Assembly: GCA_963575745.1 (NCBI GenBank)
Contig: CAUYUJ010021678.1
Coordinates: 71,448-135,447, forward strand
Length of the DNA: 64,000 nucleotides
Origin: Prorocentrum cordatum
Taxonomy: Eukaryota > Sar > Dinophyceae > Prorocentrales > Prorocentraceae
Direction of reading: 5' to 3'
Of this stretch, positions 32,450 through 42,628 are shown in pieces. The notes below the pieces were generated by a model. It ran no database searches. It was not told the DNA's origin and worked only from the letters and a program-made list of their open reading frames with translations. The translations under genes and the position numbers were made by a program. Position 1 is the stretch's first letter; every line of letters starts with the position of its first letter.

Positions 32450-33665
32450 AGGTCAGGCAGCCTCGCCACCAGGACAGGGGAGGGGAGGAGCGAGGGTTGC
32501 TGAGGGGTGGCTGGCCCTGAAAGCTTCCAGGGATCGTTCGAGGCTTCTGGCTTGCATCGCGAGGGAAAGGAGTCCCGAGGAAACACGGGTCCTGGAACCC
32601 TGGGCTCCCCCATGGGCCAGCATTCTCATCCCCCATGCAGGCATCCGACGATCTTTTCTATTTTTTTGTTATCACCGCGCGGCCGAAGAAGTCCCGATCC
32701 ATCACCCAAAGTAGCTCGTGGCCCTGAATGCATTCCTGATAGCCCCAGAGACCGATCACGGGCCCCAGCAACCGAAATGAGGGAGACACGCACGCATTGA
32801 AGAATCCAATCTTCGGAGGAATGGGTCCTGAGCTGAGGATTGCAACGAAGGATTGCAAAAAGAAACCCTGGGTCGAAGGATTGCAAAAAAAACCCTTCGT
32901 TCTGGGTTTTTCTGCAATCCTTCGTTGGACGGTCCCCGACCTGGGCCGAGGTAGGAGAAACCACATCAACGATATCGAGGCGCCCCCCTTTATCTCAAGA
33001 CCAGCAGGATCACAAGGGATGTCTTGCCGTGGCAACGAGGGGCTCCGCAGAAGGCAAGAGGCCTCCGCCCTTCCCAAGAGATCCCACGCTTAAAAAAAAA
33101 AGAACGAGCCAGAACTATCGACCCCATCTCCCCCCCAGCTTCGGGAGTGATTCCTCGACCCTGGTTGATCCAGAGTCTCGTGGCGCGGATCTTGCCCCCA
33201 AGAGTTTTGATATACTGTGCCGGTCCTGTGGCGCGCAACGGTTGGTAACCAGAGTCGCAGTGGTAACGATCGTACGTGGATGGGGAAGGGACCCCCCCCT
33301 GCACACGTGCTGGTGCTCGCGGGCGTCTGGTGGCGATCGCAGAGCACCCCCGCCCCGACGTGCCCCACTCCGACCGGGCGGTACCGTTGCCCGTGGCTTC
33401 ACTCCCCCCGGGTAACGAACGCTACCGCAAGCAGTGCAGAGCCGTGCAATCTTCGTTTCCGTGGGCCCGGTGGGATCTGAGAGCTCCCCCCTCCCGCCTC
33501 CAGCTTGCCCAGGCGGTCGTCGAACCCCTGCTTGCACACCGCGTCGACGGGCGATGGCTCCTCGCTGGGAGCCGCGAGTGCTGGCGGGGCCAGGCGATCA
33601 TCGATGCTGGGGGCCCTGTGGGGGCCCCAGCCATACGATCAAGCTCTCCCTTCGTCCCTCCGCGC
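32450..33665. other. No gene seen; contains an AAGGATTGCAAAAA repeat with inverted copy
   Basis: AAGGATTGCAAAAA occurs three times at about 32846-32895 and in reverse complement (TTTTTCTGCAATCCTT) at about 32910-32925, giving a potential stem-loop. The remainder is unremarkable; PARP upstream exons were searched for here and not found. Confidence 0.5.
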
Positions 33666-33669
33666 GCTT

Positions 33670-34085
33670 CGGGCGGTCCTCCTCCTCCTCCTCCTCCTCC
33701 TCCTCCTCCCTTCCTCCTCCTCCTCCCCTCCTCCTCCTCCTCCTCCTCCTCCTCCTCCTCCTCCTCCTCCTCCTCCTCCTCCTCCCTCCCCCTCTCTTTA
33801 TCATCCTCCTCCTCCTTCTTTCTCCCCCTCCTCCCCCACTAACTCCTGCTGCTCCCCCTCCATCTCCCCCTCCCCTCCTCCCCCTCCTGTCACTCCTCCC
33901 CCTCGTCCCCCCCCTCCACCTCATCCTCGCCCTCTTCCTCCCCGCGCCCGTCCTCACCCTCCCCTCCTTCTCGTCCTCCTCCTCCTCCTCCTCCCCTCCT
34001 CCTCCTCCTCCTCCTCCTCCTCCTCCTCCTCCTCCTCCTCCTCCTCCTTCTCCTCCTCCTCCTGCTCCTCCTTCTCCCACGTTCT
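33670..34085. repeat. (CCT)n polypyrimidine tract
   Basis: About 400 bp of interrupted CCT repeat. Ser/Pro/Leu and Gly/Arg/Glu frames are artefacts. Confidence 0.97.
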
Positions 34086-34087
34086 CC

Positions 34088-34615
34088 TCATTCTCCTCGT
34101 TCGCCTTCCACTCCCTGGCGGCACGCCCAGAACGGGGCGAGGCGATGGGGGCGGCTTTCCGACAGGCCCCCCGCCGTCTGCAGGCATGGAGCCGGTGGAG
34201 CCTGGCGGCCTCGGAGGCTCAGCCGCTGGCGCTGCTGCCGCTGCGGGGGCCGCGGCCGCTCGGACAGCTCGGGGGGCTGGCACACAACGGCCCCCGAGAC
34301 GCGCACGATAGCAACACGGGCCGCGGCGGGACTTCCGCCCGGCCGTGGACGCCTCCCTTCTGCGAGGGTGTCCCTTGCTTGCGCGCCACCAGGCTCCTCG
34401 TTCTGACTATCTTCTTCCTCAGCCGTCGCATCCTGGAGCGCCCAGCACACAAAGCCTACGCTTGCAGTCGCACGCCACTCCGTAGCAACTCCCCCCTTCC
34501 TCCTCCCACATCCGCCACTGAATCCTGCTGGGGTCTCTCTGGAGCCGTCGGAAGTATGCTTGCACTCCAGGGGTCCCCTGATAACATACTTAAAGCGTCG
34601 CGGAAATCTCCCCAA
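34088..34615 (-). CDS. Weak ORF candidate, 175 aa, unknown
   Basis: The frame reads ordinary-looking sequence (EWRATASVGFVCWALQDATA, EEEDSQNEEPGGAQARDTLA, PAAARVAIVRVSGAVVCQPP). No domain is recognised. It ends beside the CCT tract. The opposite strand is open too, so this could be chance in GC-rich DNA. Confidence 0.25.
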   Translation of the reverse strand: MGRFPRRFKYVIRGPLECKHTSDGSRETPAGFSGGCGRRKGGVATEWRATASVGFVCWALQDATAEEEDSQNEEPGGAQARDTLAEGRRPRPGGSPAAARVAIVRVSGAVVCQPPELSERPRPPQRQQRQRLSLRGRQAPPAPCLQTAGGLSESRPHRLAPFWACRQGVEGERGE

Positions 34616-35190
34616 GAGCGCCTTCCAGGCCCGTTGTCCCGAGAAGAGGGGGAGGAGGAATAGGATGAGGGGGATCGTGCTTCCACGATATGATTCGAGA
34701 CCCTGAGAAGCATCTGGAACTCTCTCCCTGGGCCGATTCCGGTTCTAGTGTTTCGTTTGTTCCGAGCTTCTTTGTCAACAAGTTCCAAGTCATATCAATG
34801 AGAAACACCCTGCGCGGCACGCTCGTTTTCCCATTGTTGCGAACCGACTTCGAAGAGGATTCTAAGACACCTTCTCGAGGACGTCCAGCACGAAAGGCTC
34901 GCTTTCCTAGTGTTTGGGACCGACTGCAAACCGGGATCCAAATCATCCGCCGATCCGGCGTGTGAGTTCGAAAAAGCCTCAGCTACAGCCTACAGCCTGA
35001 GCTTCAGCTCTGCTGGGGGGTGGCCGGGGTGGCTCTGCCGGGGAAGGGGGGAGGGGGGGGGGGAACGAATTGTGCTCCGTTTTCCGGGGGGGCTCCTAGG
35101 GCTTGTGGCGGCTACCCGCGTGTCTCTGGGGAGGGCATTTTTTTGATACCCCTCACGAGGATCGTGGCCTCCGAGGGGGTCCCGAACTCG
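34616..35190. other. No gene seen
   Basis: Mixed sequence. The word TCATATCAATGAGA at about 34791 is shared with the borders of the repeat units at 27.6-28.4 kb, but the flanks do not match further. Confidence 0.5.
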
Positions 35191-35199
35191 AGTACTCCC

Positions 35200-36070
35200 C
35201 CCTCCCGCCCCAAGAAGCTCCCAAGAGGTCCCCAAGAGGCCCCAAGAAGCTCCCAAGAGGCCCCCAAAAAGCTCCAATAGGCCCCAACGAGGCTGCCCAG
35301 GAGCGCAAACTCCACAACAAATCCTCCCTGAAACGGTCGTTTCGCTCGGGACGTCCTCAAACAATCGCGAAGATGGCCCAAGATGGCCTCCAAGTCCGCC
35401 CAAGATGGTCCAAGACGGCCTCCAAGACGGCCCAAGAGAGTCCGAGACGGCCCAAGACGGACCAAGAGGCCCCCCAGAGGCCTCCCAGACGGCCCAAGAG
35501 GCCTCCAAGAGGTCCTCCAGGAGTGCCCGAAGAGGCCAAAATCATTGATTTTCCTTCGGTTTTTGAAGGATTTTGGAATTTGCTTCGTCTCGGCATTCCG
35601 ACGGCTCAAGACGGCCCAAGAGGCCCCCAAGATCGCCCAAGAGGCCCCCAAGAGGGCCCCATGACGGCCCAAGTGGCCTCCAAGATGGCCCCAAGAGGGC
35701 CCCAAGACGGCCCAAGAGGCCTCCAACACGCCCAAGATGGCCTCCAAGACGCCCAAGATGGCCTCCAAGACGGCCCCGAAGCGCCCCAAGAGGGTCCACC
35801 GTTGGCCCAGAAAGGCTCCCAAGACGGCTCCCGACGGCGTCAGACGTGCCAGGAACCCACCAAGATGGCCGAAGTGGGCTCGAAGCTGGCCCAAGGGGGC
35901 CTCCAGGAAGGCCAGAAGAGGCCAAAAACATGGATTGTACTTCGGTGTTTGATGGAGTTTGACAGTTCCTTCTTTTCGGCCTTCCGACGGCCCGAGACGG
36001 CCCAAGAGCCCCCAAAGATCGCCGAAAGATCGCCCAGGAGGCCTCCAAGACGGCCAAGATGACCTTCAAG
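35200..36070. repeat. GGCC-rich satellite, second core type, two units
   Basis: GACGGCCCAAGAGGCC-type units surround two copies, about 375 bp apart (35535-35610 and 35910-35995), of the core also seen at 8793-8880 (GAGGCCAAAATCATTGATT; GGCATTCCGACGGCTCAAGA). Long frames here are repeat translations. Confidence 0.8.
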
Positions 36071-36299
36071 ATGCCCACGTGTTCCCCGAAGGCTTTCCAA
36101 ACCGATTCGGGGAACACATGGTCCGATGGCTTGGCAGGTCTGGCCTCAACGTTCGGCCACATAGGCCCTTCCTAAAAGCAGGGGGCTGCGGTGGTTCGCC
36201 GTGGGCGTCTTCGATAAATGCAGAGTGAGAAGGGGAGGGAGGGAAAGGGACGAGGGCGAAGGAGGATCACATCAGTCGGAGCGCCCCGGATCGGCGGCA

Positions 36300-36540
36300 C
36301 TGGCCGGAGACCACTACAATATGTCTGAAAGGTCCCGAACCTTTTGTCGTACCTTTCTATTGTTTCGAACAGAGTTCGCACAGGGTTCGAACTATCTGTT
36401 CGAGGAAGTCTCGCACGAAATGCTCACTGTTCTAATGTTTCGAATCGACTTCATAATTTTGATTCGAACCGACTTTCGAACCTGGTTCGAATCTTTTTGC
36501 GAGGAAGATCCACGCGGTTCGCCGTTTTCGAACCGCCATC
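36300..36540. repeat. TTCGAA-rich stretch
   Basis: TTCGAA or TTCGAACC-like words occur about eight times in 240 bp (GTTTCGAACAGAGTTCG, GGTTCGAACTATCTGTTCG and so on), making a run of small overlapping palindromes. No gene is seen. Confidence 0.6.
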
Positions 36541-36856
36541 CCGTTGAGCCTTTTACAACCTCATTGGAGGTACCAAACCCAGGTTGCCTGGCCCCCGCTG
36601 GCACTATTCCACTCCCGTCACGTTGTACCAAGCTCTGCGCGCCTAACGGGGCATCTCCGATCCACGCTCTGTCAGCCTGTCAAGAGTTGGGCGATCTTGT
36701 ACCGCAACACCACGGCACAGCAAGCAAGCTTGGCTTTGAGAGCCGCCAAAACTATGCGCCGCGTGCAACTCTTGGATCGAGGAGCGAGATCACCAAGCCT
36801 CGGTCCACGATGCACTCCAGGAGCAATAGCCGACATACCATACACATGCACTTTCT

Positions 36857-36977
36857 GAGGTCCGCGCTGATTTGCTGGATCGGCGCTGGACGCCCCCTCC
36901 CTGGCGCGCGGAGCGCCAAGGGCGGAGGCGCCGCCAGGGGGTTCCAGCGCCGATCAAAGAAATCCGCGCGGACCTCC
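36857..36977. repeat. Hairpin repeat, family B
   Basis: The left arm 36857-36890 (GGTCCGCGCTGATT...GATCGGCGCTGGA) pairs with the right arm 36942-36977. The centre is a second palindromic GC-rich block. Related copies lie at 57628-57772 and about 60030-60095. Confidence 0.85.
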
Positions 36978-37600
36978 TAAAGTTGATGCTCATGTCATTA
37001 TTACTTCCACGATGCTCGATTCTCGATCAGCACGCCCCGAAGGAGAAAGAGACACAGTGGGGACGGTACCCAACGGCAGGCGTTGTCCAAATTCGACAGC
37101 GGCAGCTGTCGGGCGGGCGGCGTTCCTCTCACAAGGACAGCGTCCACCCTGCGACAGCGACAGCTCGGGGGGGTGTCCAGGGAGGGGGGCGTCCAGGGAG
37201 GGGGGCTCGCAGATCGTGGCAGGAGACAAGGCCGCGGCCCAGGGGGGGGGGCCAGGTGCCGCATTGACATGACCACGTTGGCCCAGCAGGGGATCCAGCG
37301 ACAAGGGGGTGGTGCCATAGATCTGGCGCAATCGATATTTGCGGGGGTTGCAGTACGTTTGGGGCGTGCAAGACCTTCCGGTGCGCAAGTGTATTGCTGG
37401 ATTTCCGCGCGCCATGCATTCGTTGCACTACAATGCAACACAATTCTCTGGCGCAGTACAGGTGGAATGCAATTGCCCCAACTCTATTGCACCACCCCCT
37501 TTCTGCTGGACCCCCTTCGGGGGTCACGAGGACATAAGAAGAGGGGGCCATGAGATCCGAAAGTGGACGTCATGGCCACGGCCATGACGTCCAGCCCTCA
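36978..37600. repeat. Inverted repeat pair, otherwise no gene
   Basis: CAGCAGGGGATCCAGCGACA followed by AGGGGGTGGTGCC (about 37286-37319) is inverted at about 37488-37525 (GCACCACCCCCTTTCTGCTG...). The 37395-37470 interval has other short inverted words. Open frames show no recognisable domain. Confidence 0.45.
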
Positions 37601-39480
37601 CGGTCATCACGCCCCTCTCTGGGCCGCCCCCGAGACAGCGAGCCGCCCACAGCGGCCCTGCATTGCTTCTTTATTCGCGATGACGGGCGTGAGCAGCAGC
37701 GGCGATATTGCTTGACGGTGCCGTTGGGGACCAAATTGTAGGACATCCGGAGCCACACTCTCCTACATGTCCAGCCTTCCACTGAGTCGAGCGACCACGA
37801 CACAGCGAATGGTAGGAAAGCGCGGGCCACGCGTTCCCACAATACCGAAACCTGCATCGCCGCTGCCCACATCGCTGTTCGCCCGTCTACGGGAGGGGGG
37901 GGGGGAAGTTCGCCCCCCCCCCCCCCCGATCACATCACGGCGGGGGGCCGCCAGAAATCTCAGGAAATCCTCGAGGAATCTGCAGAAAATCTTTGTAAAG
38001 GAAGCGTGGGCAGAATCGCGTGACGTGATCCGGGGGGCGGGAGGGAGAGGGCCGATCACGGCCGCTATCGCCCAGACCTTAGCAAAAACGGGCTCCAGTC
38101 TTCGTCCCCACTCCGCCAGCCCCCTTTATCGGGCTCCACGTGGAGCCGCATCGGCGACGTGGCACGATCCTCCGACCCCATGCATAATTGGAACCTGTCT
38201 GGGAGGCCTGAAGATCTCGACCGACCCTCCTCCGAGATCATCGATCGATACTCCCTTGGGCTTGTCTGGGGGGCAATTCTTCAAAATCCGTCCGCGCCAA
38301 CGACGATCGGCGCGCCAACTCCGTACACCGCCTCGGTTCCAACTCGCACCGGTACGTGAACTCGGCCCGTCAAGTCAACTTGGTGAGTCTACTCGGTTCG
38401 TGAACTCTGCGCGTGAACTGGGGCTCAGAGTGCACTCTCTAGAGTGCAGCCCCCTCTACGAGAACGGCACCCGTCAACACTGTAACATGTCAGGACTCCC
38501 TTCAGGCCCCGCTTCCAACGGTCCTCAGGGCCGAAAATGTTGGTTTCGTCTTCTCTCCAGGTCGAGGGTCGGCAACGCCTCAGGAGACGCCAACGCGGGT
38601 ACGGTGCGCACGAGTCCTTTGCGGATCCTCGGGGTGAGGTTCAAAAGAGTCGGGGGCGCGCAAACATGGATTAGCGATCCATGGGTTTGGCGCGCGGTCG
38701 CCAAATCCATGGATCGGGGTAGGTGCCCTCCCCAAAATGCGGCTGGTGGCGCCTCGCTCGGCGGCGGCAATCCGCGATTTCCCATGGAAACGGGACCCGT
38801 CGCTAACCCACGCCCCCTTAATCCATGCTTGCGATCGCCTGACAGGGGGGGGGCAACCTCGGCCGCCCCAGACATACACCAATCCCCCACCCATCTGCGC
38901 GGTGCAGAGCTTCTGCTGCAACCTCTTGGAGGACGTCACCTGCCCCCCTGGCCGGGCCATCCGCGCCACATCCGAGACCAAGCGGGGCTGTCCGCGGCCG
39001 CCCCGAGGCCATCCCCGGGCCATTCTGGAGCTATCGGAGGCCATTCCGGGGCATCCGCGGCCACGAGGCCATCTGGACGCCGAGCGCTGCAGCGGGACCG
39101 AGGTCCCCCGCCGAGTCCACGCAACCTGGGAGGGGCCCAACGTGCCCCCAGGACGACGCAACCCCCAGTGAGGCGTCGCAGCGGCCACGGCGCCAGCCAC
39201 GGTGGGCGCCGAAACGCAGCGGCTGGTTGCCCCGAGGGGGGCTCTGAGGCCCCCACTCCAGTGTACGTCTGGCCCCCTCGCGTCCACTGACCAGGCTCAA
39301 TGCAAACCCGGGCCAGTCGGGCCTTGCAGGATCCTGCGCGCTGGCCCTCGCTCTGCAGGGTCCTGCAAGGTCCGGCGCTCTGGCTGACCCCCGTTTGCCT
39401 TGACCCCCGTCTCAAGGCTCCCGATACTACGTGACAGGCCCAGACATCCGACTGCTTCCATTTTGTCGATGCGTGCGCCC
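37601..39480. other. No gene seen
   Basis: GC-rich sequence with C and G homopolymers (for example 37889-37927). The long plus-strand frame at 37767-39290 has no domain and no convincing codon pattern, and the minus strand is equally open. Confidence 0.45.
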
Positions 39481-39999
39481 TGGAGGTCCGCACCACTTCC
39501 CCAGAGGGCCCAGGGCCGGTTTATTTATCGCCCTGGGTAATTTTTTGACGCTCCCGAGGCCTGGCGAGGGCCCCCGGAGGCCTAAAACGGCCCTTGCACT
39601 CCGGCAAGTTTACTTGCATGGCTGGGGGGGGCTGAACCTGAAGCAAGGCGCAAACGACTTCCACGTGCGGAAACCACACACGTCCAAAGGCACTTGCACG
39701 CCGGTGATCGTTTGAAGAGGGGCGAGAGAAGGAAGGAGGGGGGGGGGGAACGCCATGCAAGTGCATTTGCTTGAATCATTAAATATGTATATATAGCATT
39801 AAAAGAAAAACATAAACAAAAACATTCCCGCTCCAATTTTTGCGGAGGGGGTGCTCCTCCGGAGCCAGCCACAGCCGCGTGCCGCGCCTGCCGATGGGGT
39901 CCCGGGCGCCCTTGCCGGGGCAGCCGTGGAATAGCAGCACCTGCGGGGGCCGCGCCCGGCGAGGGCAGGACGGCCCTGCGCCGCCGCGCCTCCTCGAGG
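39481..39999. other. Dispersed repeat fragment; no gene
   Basis: GGCCTGGCGAGGGCCCCCGG at about 39559 belongs to the dispersed family also seen at 41205-41300. The remainder is unremarkable. Confidence 0.45.
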
Positions 40000-40004
40000 A
40001 CGTC

Positions 40005-41125
40005 GTCCATCTCCTCCTCCTGTTCTTCCTCCTGCTCCTCCTCCTCCTCCTCCTCCTCCTCCCCTCTCCTCCTCCTCCTCCTCCTCCTCCTCCTCCCCCT
40101 TCTCCTCCTCCTCATCCGCCTCCTCCCCCTCCTCCTCCTCCTCATCCTCTCCTCCTTCCGCCTCCTCCTTCCGTCCTCCTCTCCTCCTCTCCATCCTCCT
40201 CCTCCTCCTCCTCCGCCTCCTCCTCATCCTCTCCTCTCCTCCTCCTCTCCTCCTCCTCCTCCCCCCTCCTCCCCCCTCTACTCCCCTCTCCTTCCTCCTC
40301 CTCCTCCGCCTCCTCTCCGCCTCCTCTCCTCCTCCCTCCTCCTCCTCCTCCTCCTCCTCCTTCCTCCTCCTCCTCCCTCCTTCCCTCCTCCCCCTCCTCC
40401 CCCCTCTCCTCCTCCTTCTCCTCCTCGCTCCTCCTCACTCTCCGCCTCCTCCTTCCCTCCGCCTCTCCCCTCCTCCTCCTCCTCCTCCTCCTCCTTTTTT
40501 CCTCCTCCTCCCCCTCCTCCCCTCCTCCTCGCCTCCTCTCCTCCTCTCTCCTCCTCCTTCCTCCTCCTCTTCCTCCTCCCCTCCTCCGCCTCCTCCTCCC
40601 TCCTCCTTCCTCCTCCTCTCCTCCTCCTCCTCTCCTCCTCCTCCTCCGCCTCCCCATCTTATCCCCCCCTCCTCCTCCTCCTCCTCCTCCTCCTATCCTC
40701 CTCCTCGTCCTCCTCCTCCTCCTCCTCCCCTCCCCCCTCTCCTCCCTCCTCCTCCTCTCTTCCTCCTCTCCTCCTCCTCTCCTCCTCCTCATCCTCCTCT
40801 CCTCCTCCTCTCCTCCCTCCCCCTATAACCCTCCACTCTCTCTCCTCCGCCTCCTCTCCTCCTCCTCCTCCTCCTCCTCTCCTCCTCCTCCTCCTCTCCT
40901 CCTCCTCCTCTTCCTCCTCCTCGTCCTCGTCCTCCTCCGCCCTCCTCCTCCTCCTTCCTCCGCCTCCTTCCTACTCCTCATATCCTCCTCCTCCTTCCTC
41001 CTCCTCCTCCCCCCTCCCAATCCCCTCCCCCACCCCCCTCCCACTCCCGTCCCTCCTCCTCCTCCTCCGCCTCCTCCTCATTCTCCTCCTCCCCCTCCTC
41101 GTCCTCCTCCTCCTTCTCCTCTGCG
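40005..41125. repeat. Giant (CCT)n polypyrimidine tract, ~1.1 kb
   Basis: More than 1.1 kb of almost pure pyrimidine on the plus strand, CCT repeat with frequent CT and CCC slips. It yields frames of hundreds of residues on both strands that are not genes. It is the longest such tract in the window. Confidence 0.98.
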
Positions 41126-41194
41126 GTATGCTCTCGTGAGGCATTCCCAGGACCCCCTCGGGGCATGAAAAAAACACGACGGGAGGTGTTTCTG

Positions 41195-41310
41195 TATGCT
41201 CGTCCTCCGGGGGCCCTCGCCAGGCCCCGGGACCGTCAAAGAACGCCTCAGGATGAGAAACTGGTCCCGGGGAAGGGGTCTAGACTTCTGGGGGTCGACG
41301 TTATGAGAAA
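41195..41310. repeat. Dispersed repeat (GTCAAA ... GGTCCCGGGGAAGGGGTC)
   Basis: The order GGGCCC...CCGTCAAA...GATGAGAAACTGGTCCCGG...GGGTC is seen here and, with changes, at about 54375-54480. It appears in reverse complement at about 61960-62095, and partial copies lie near 39560 and 53730. Confidence 0.6.
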
Positions 41311-41620
41311 TGATAACGTCGGGGGGCCGGGTCGGCGCGCGCAGAAATATGTTCGACACCACCTTAATCGTTCAACTTTGAAGCAATCATGGCCCCTGTT
41401 GTTCCAGTTCGCGTTCCGTCAAGTGCTGTGGCGTTACCGTGTCCCTCAGCCCTTCGCGTCGTTCTATCATGCGGAGTTGAATCTCGAACGCCTTCGCTGG
41501 CGTCGCTGGCGCGCCATCGCTGCATGAACCTATTGTACCTCGTCCTCGTCCTCGTGGTCGCGGTCGTCGTGGTGGTCGTCCGTGATCGTCGGTCGTGGTC
41601 GTTGTGGTCGTCGTCTGCGG
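41311..41620. other. No gene seen
   Basis: Ordinary sequence leading into the GTCGTC-rich tract. Confidence 0.45.
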
Positions 41621-41965
41621 TCATGTGGTCGTGAGCGTCGCCGTCGTCGCCGCACGAGGACCTACAGGAGCATCGGAGACACACGCTTCAGGATGTGTCG
41701 AGCTGTCCTGTGGGTCTCCGGAGGCCTCCAGTGACCAGACGGCTTCTGGGGATCTCCAGACAGGGACATCGTCGTCCTTGTCCTCGCCGTCGTGCTCGTC
41801 AACGTCGTGGTCGTCCACGTCTTCGTCATCATCCTCGCCATCGCCGCTGCCGTCGCTGTTGTCGTCGTTGTCGCTATCGTCGTTGTCGTTGTCGTTGTCG
41901 TTGTCGCTATCGTCGTCCCCGCTGTCGTCGGGCTGCGTCTTCGTCGTTGTCGTCGTCCTTTTCTT
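41530..41965. repeat. Degenerate (GTC)n/(TCG)n tract
   Basis: GTCGTC/TCGTTG-rich sequence in two blocks (41538-41655 and 41775-41965). The minus strand reads a poly-Asp/Asn frame, most simply a repeat translation. Confidence 0.8.
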
Positions 41966-42164
41966 GGGGCCTCCGCAGATCTCCCTCCCTTCTCCCCGCT
42001 CTGCGACAGCTTCTGGAACTCTCCCTTCCCCCGAGCCCTGAGCGTGGTGACAGAAGGGCTTCGGGGCTGAGCACAGACAGCCCTCTGCGGGGCTGAGCAC
42101 AGACAGCCCTCTGGAAGCACCCAGGCCTCCGACGCGTCGTGAGGTTTTTCTCAACTTGGACTCC

Positions 42165-42405
42165 CAGAGGCTACAGCCGGACCCAGGACAGAGGAACATC
42201 CTTCAAGAACGTGAGACCCTCCGCCTGCCCAAACTGAAGAACATTCGAGGGTGCCTTCGCCCATGATGTACAAGAGCACCCAACAAAAACGAAGAACTTG
42301 AGGGTACCCTCCCCGAACTACCTCGACCTTACACCTCGGTCCGGCTGCACCTGACCCCGTCCCGAGGACGGGCGTCTCCTCACGTGCCGTCTTGATGGTC
42401 TCGCG
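42165..42405. repeat. Direct repeat, copy 1
   Basis: About 240 bp (CAG-CGGACCCAGG-CAGAGGA...CATCCTTC, then CCTCCCCGAACT and ACCTCGGTCCG) recurs in the same orientation at 44151-44410. The two copies bracket the 343-bp satellite. Confidence 0.75.
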
Positions 42406-42483
42406 TGATGGTCTCGCGACGCGAGGTCGAGGCCCTCCCCTGAAAAAATGCGGATCCGCAATCTATGTGTATATATACGTATA

Positions 42484-42537
42484 TATATATATATATATAC
42501 TAGAACCACGCGCGCGCTTCGCGCGCGCTTAGGTTCT
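42484..42537. repeat. (TA)n and a strong GC hairpin
   Basis: After (TA)n, AGAACC at 42502 pairs with GGTTCT ending at 42537, around a GCGCGCGC-TTC-GCGCGCGC stem. It is a compact palindrome with no gene nearby to terminate. Confidence 0.8.
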
Positions 42538-42628
42538 GTCGAGTCACAGACCCAGGAATCCTCCTCCTCCTCCTCCTCCTCCTCCTCTTCCTCCTCATCC
42601 TCGTCCTTTCCCGAGCGATACAATAACA

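Noticed and set aside
35103-36062. Open frames over 290 residues on both strands
   Set aside because: Both strands are open across the GGCC satellite; the DNA repeat explains the protein repeats.
36300-36540. tRNA or other Pol III gene suggested by GGTTCGAA words
   Set aside because: The B-box-like words repeat too often and no cloverleaf or A-box can be arranged around any of them.
37767-39290. 507-residue plus-strand ORF
   Set aside because: GC-rich DNA with few stops; the opposite strand is open as well, with no domain and no typical codon use.
40142-41168. Very long Pro/Ser/Leu and Arg/Glu/Gly open frames
   Set aside because: They are translations of the (CCT)n tract in every phase and strand; there is no complexity, domain or codon bias.
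41621-42199. Asp/Asn-rich acidic protein on the minus strand
   Set aside because: The acidic part coincides with a degenerate (GTC)n tract; the flanks lack coding character.
42502-42537. Rho-independent terminator
   Set aside because: A good stem but no U-tract and no bacterial gene; in this eukaryotic setting it is just a palindrome.
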